Shown here: positions 6,001 to 6,018 of the stretch, in pieces
Numbering within the stretch: position 1 is the first letter of the stretch
How the letters are laid out: each line of letters begins with the position of its first letter
Source: Desulfobacterales bacterium
GTDB taxonomy: Bacteria > Desulfobacterota > Desulfobacteria > Desulfobacterales > RPRI01
Length of the DNA stretch: 6,018 nucleotides
Reading direction: 5' to 3'
NCBI GenBank assembly: GCA_030689795.1
Contig: JAUYEO010000069.1
Coordinates: 1 to 6,018, forward strand
Program-made: the position numbers and the translations under genes
Notes under the pieces: model-generated
Database searches by the model: none
What the model was told of the DNA's origin: nothing
What the model saw: the letters and a program-made list of their open reading frames with translations, nothing else

Positions 6001-6018
6001 CGATTTTTACGATGAAAA

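Overview
The window looks like chromosomal DNA from a mesophilic, moderately AT-rich Gram-negative bacterium. The best guess is a Desulfobacterota (former Deltaproteobacteria) sulfate reducer or close relative. That guess is an inference from three things: genes for glutamyl-tRNA reductase, a CcsA/ResC-type cytochrome c assembly protein and a stand-alone precorrin-2 dehydrogenase sit side by side; there is a short F-type ATP synthase b-like subunit; and the intergenic repeats are of a kind common in those genomes. No rRNA or tRNA gene, CRISPR array, transposase or phage gene was seen.

Layout. Positions 1-98 hold the 3' end of an unidentified plus-strand gene. It converges on a five-gene minus-strand block, read from right to left: a DHH-family phosphoesterase (5211-4222), a precorrin-2 dehydrogenase/sirohydrochlorin ferrochelatase-like protein (4109-3444), a CcsA/ResC-type cytochrome c biogenesis membrane protein (3408-2590), glutamyl-tRNA reductase hemA (2544-1279) and malonyl-CoA:ACP transacylase fabD (1114-176). 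The siroheme gene, ccsA and hemA are tightly spaced (about 35 bp apart) and are probably one operon. The DHH gene and fabD are set off by larger, repeat-bearing gaps (112 and 164 bp). A 231-bp divergent gap then leads to a small plus-strand gene for an ATP synthase b-like protein (5443-5853).

How the genes work together. HemA makes the first committed precursor of tetrapyrroles. The precorrin-2 dehydrogenase draws uroporphyrinogen-derived precorrin-2 toward siroheme, which in sulfate reducers is both a sulfite-reductase cofactor and an intermediate of the alternative heme pathway. The CcsA-like protein handles heme for attachment to c-type cytochromes. FabD, the DHH protein and the b-like subunit are housekeeping neighbours without an obvious link to this theme.

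The least ordinary content is between the genes. A repeat with the core AGGAGCCGTTAC appears in three intergenic places: as a hairpin between the convergent genes at 97-149, as a single copy at 4131-4165, and in degraded form at 5926-5960. The last copy lies inside a second, ~140-bp palindromic element (5862-6000) that starts almost at the stop codon of the b-like gene. Another repeat-like element with direct and inverted parts fills the hemA-fabD gap. These look like dispersed non-coding palindromic or MITE-like elements. I see no clear sign of a wholly new protein system.
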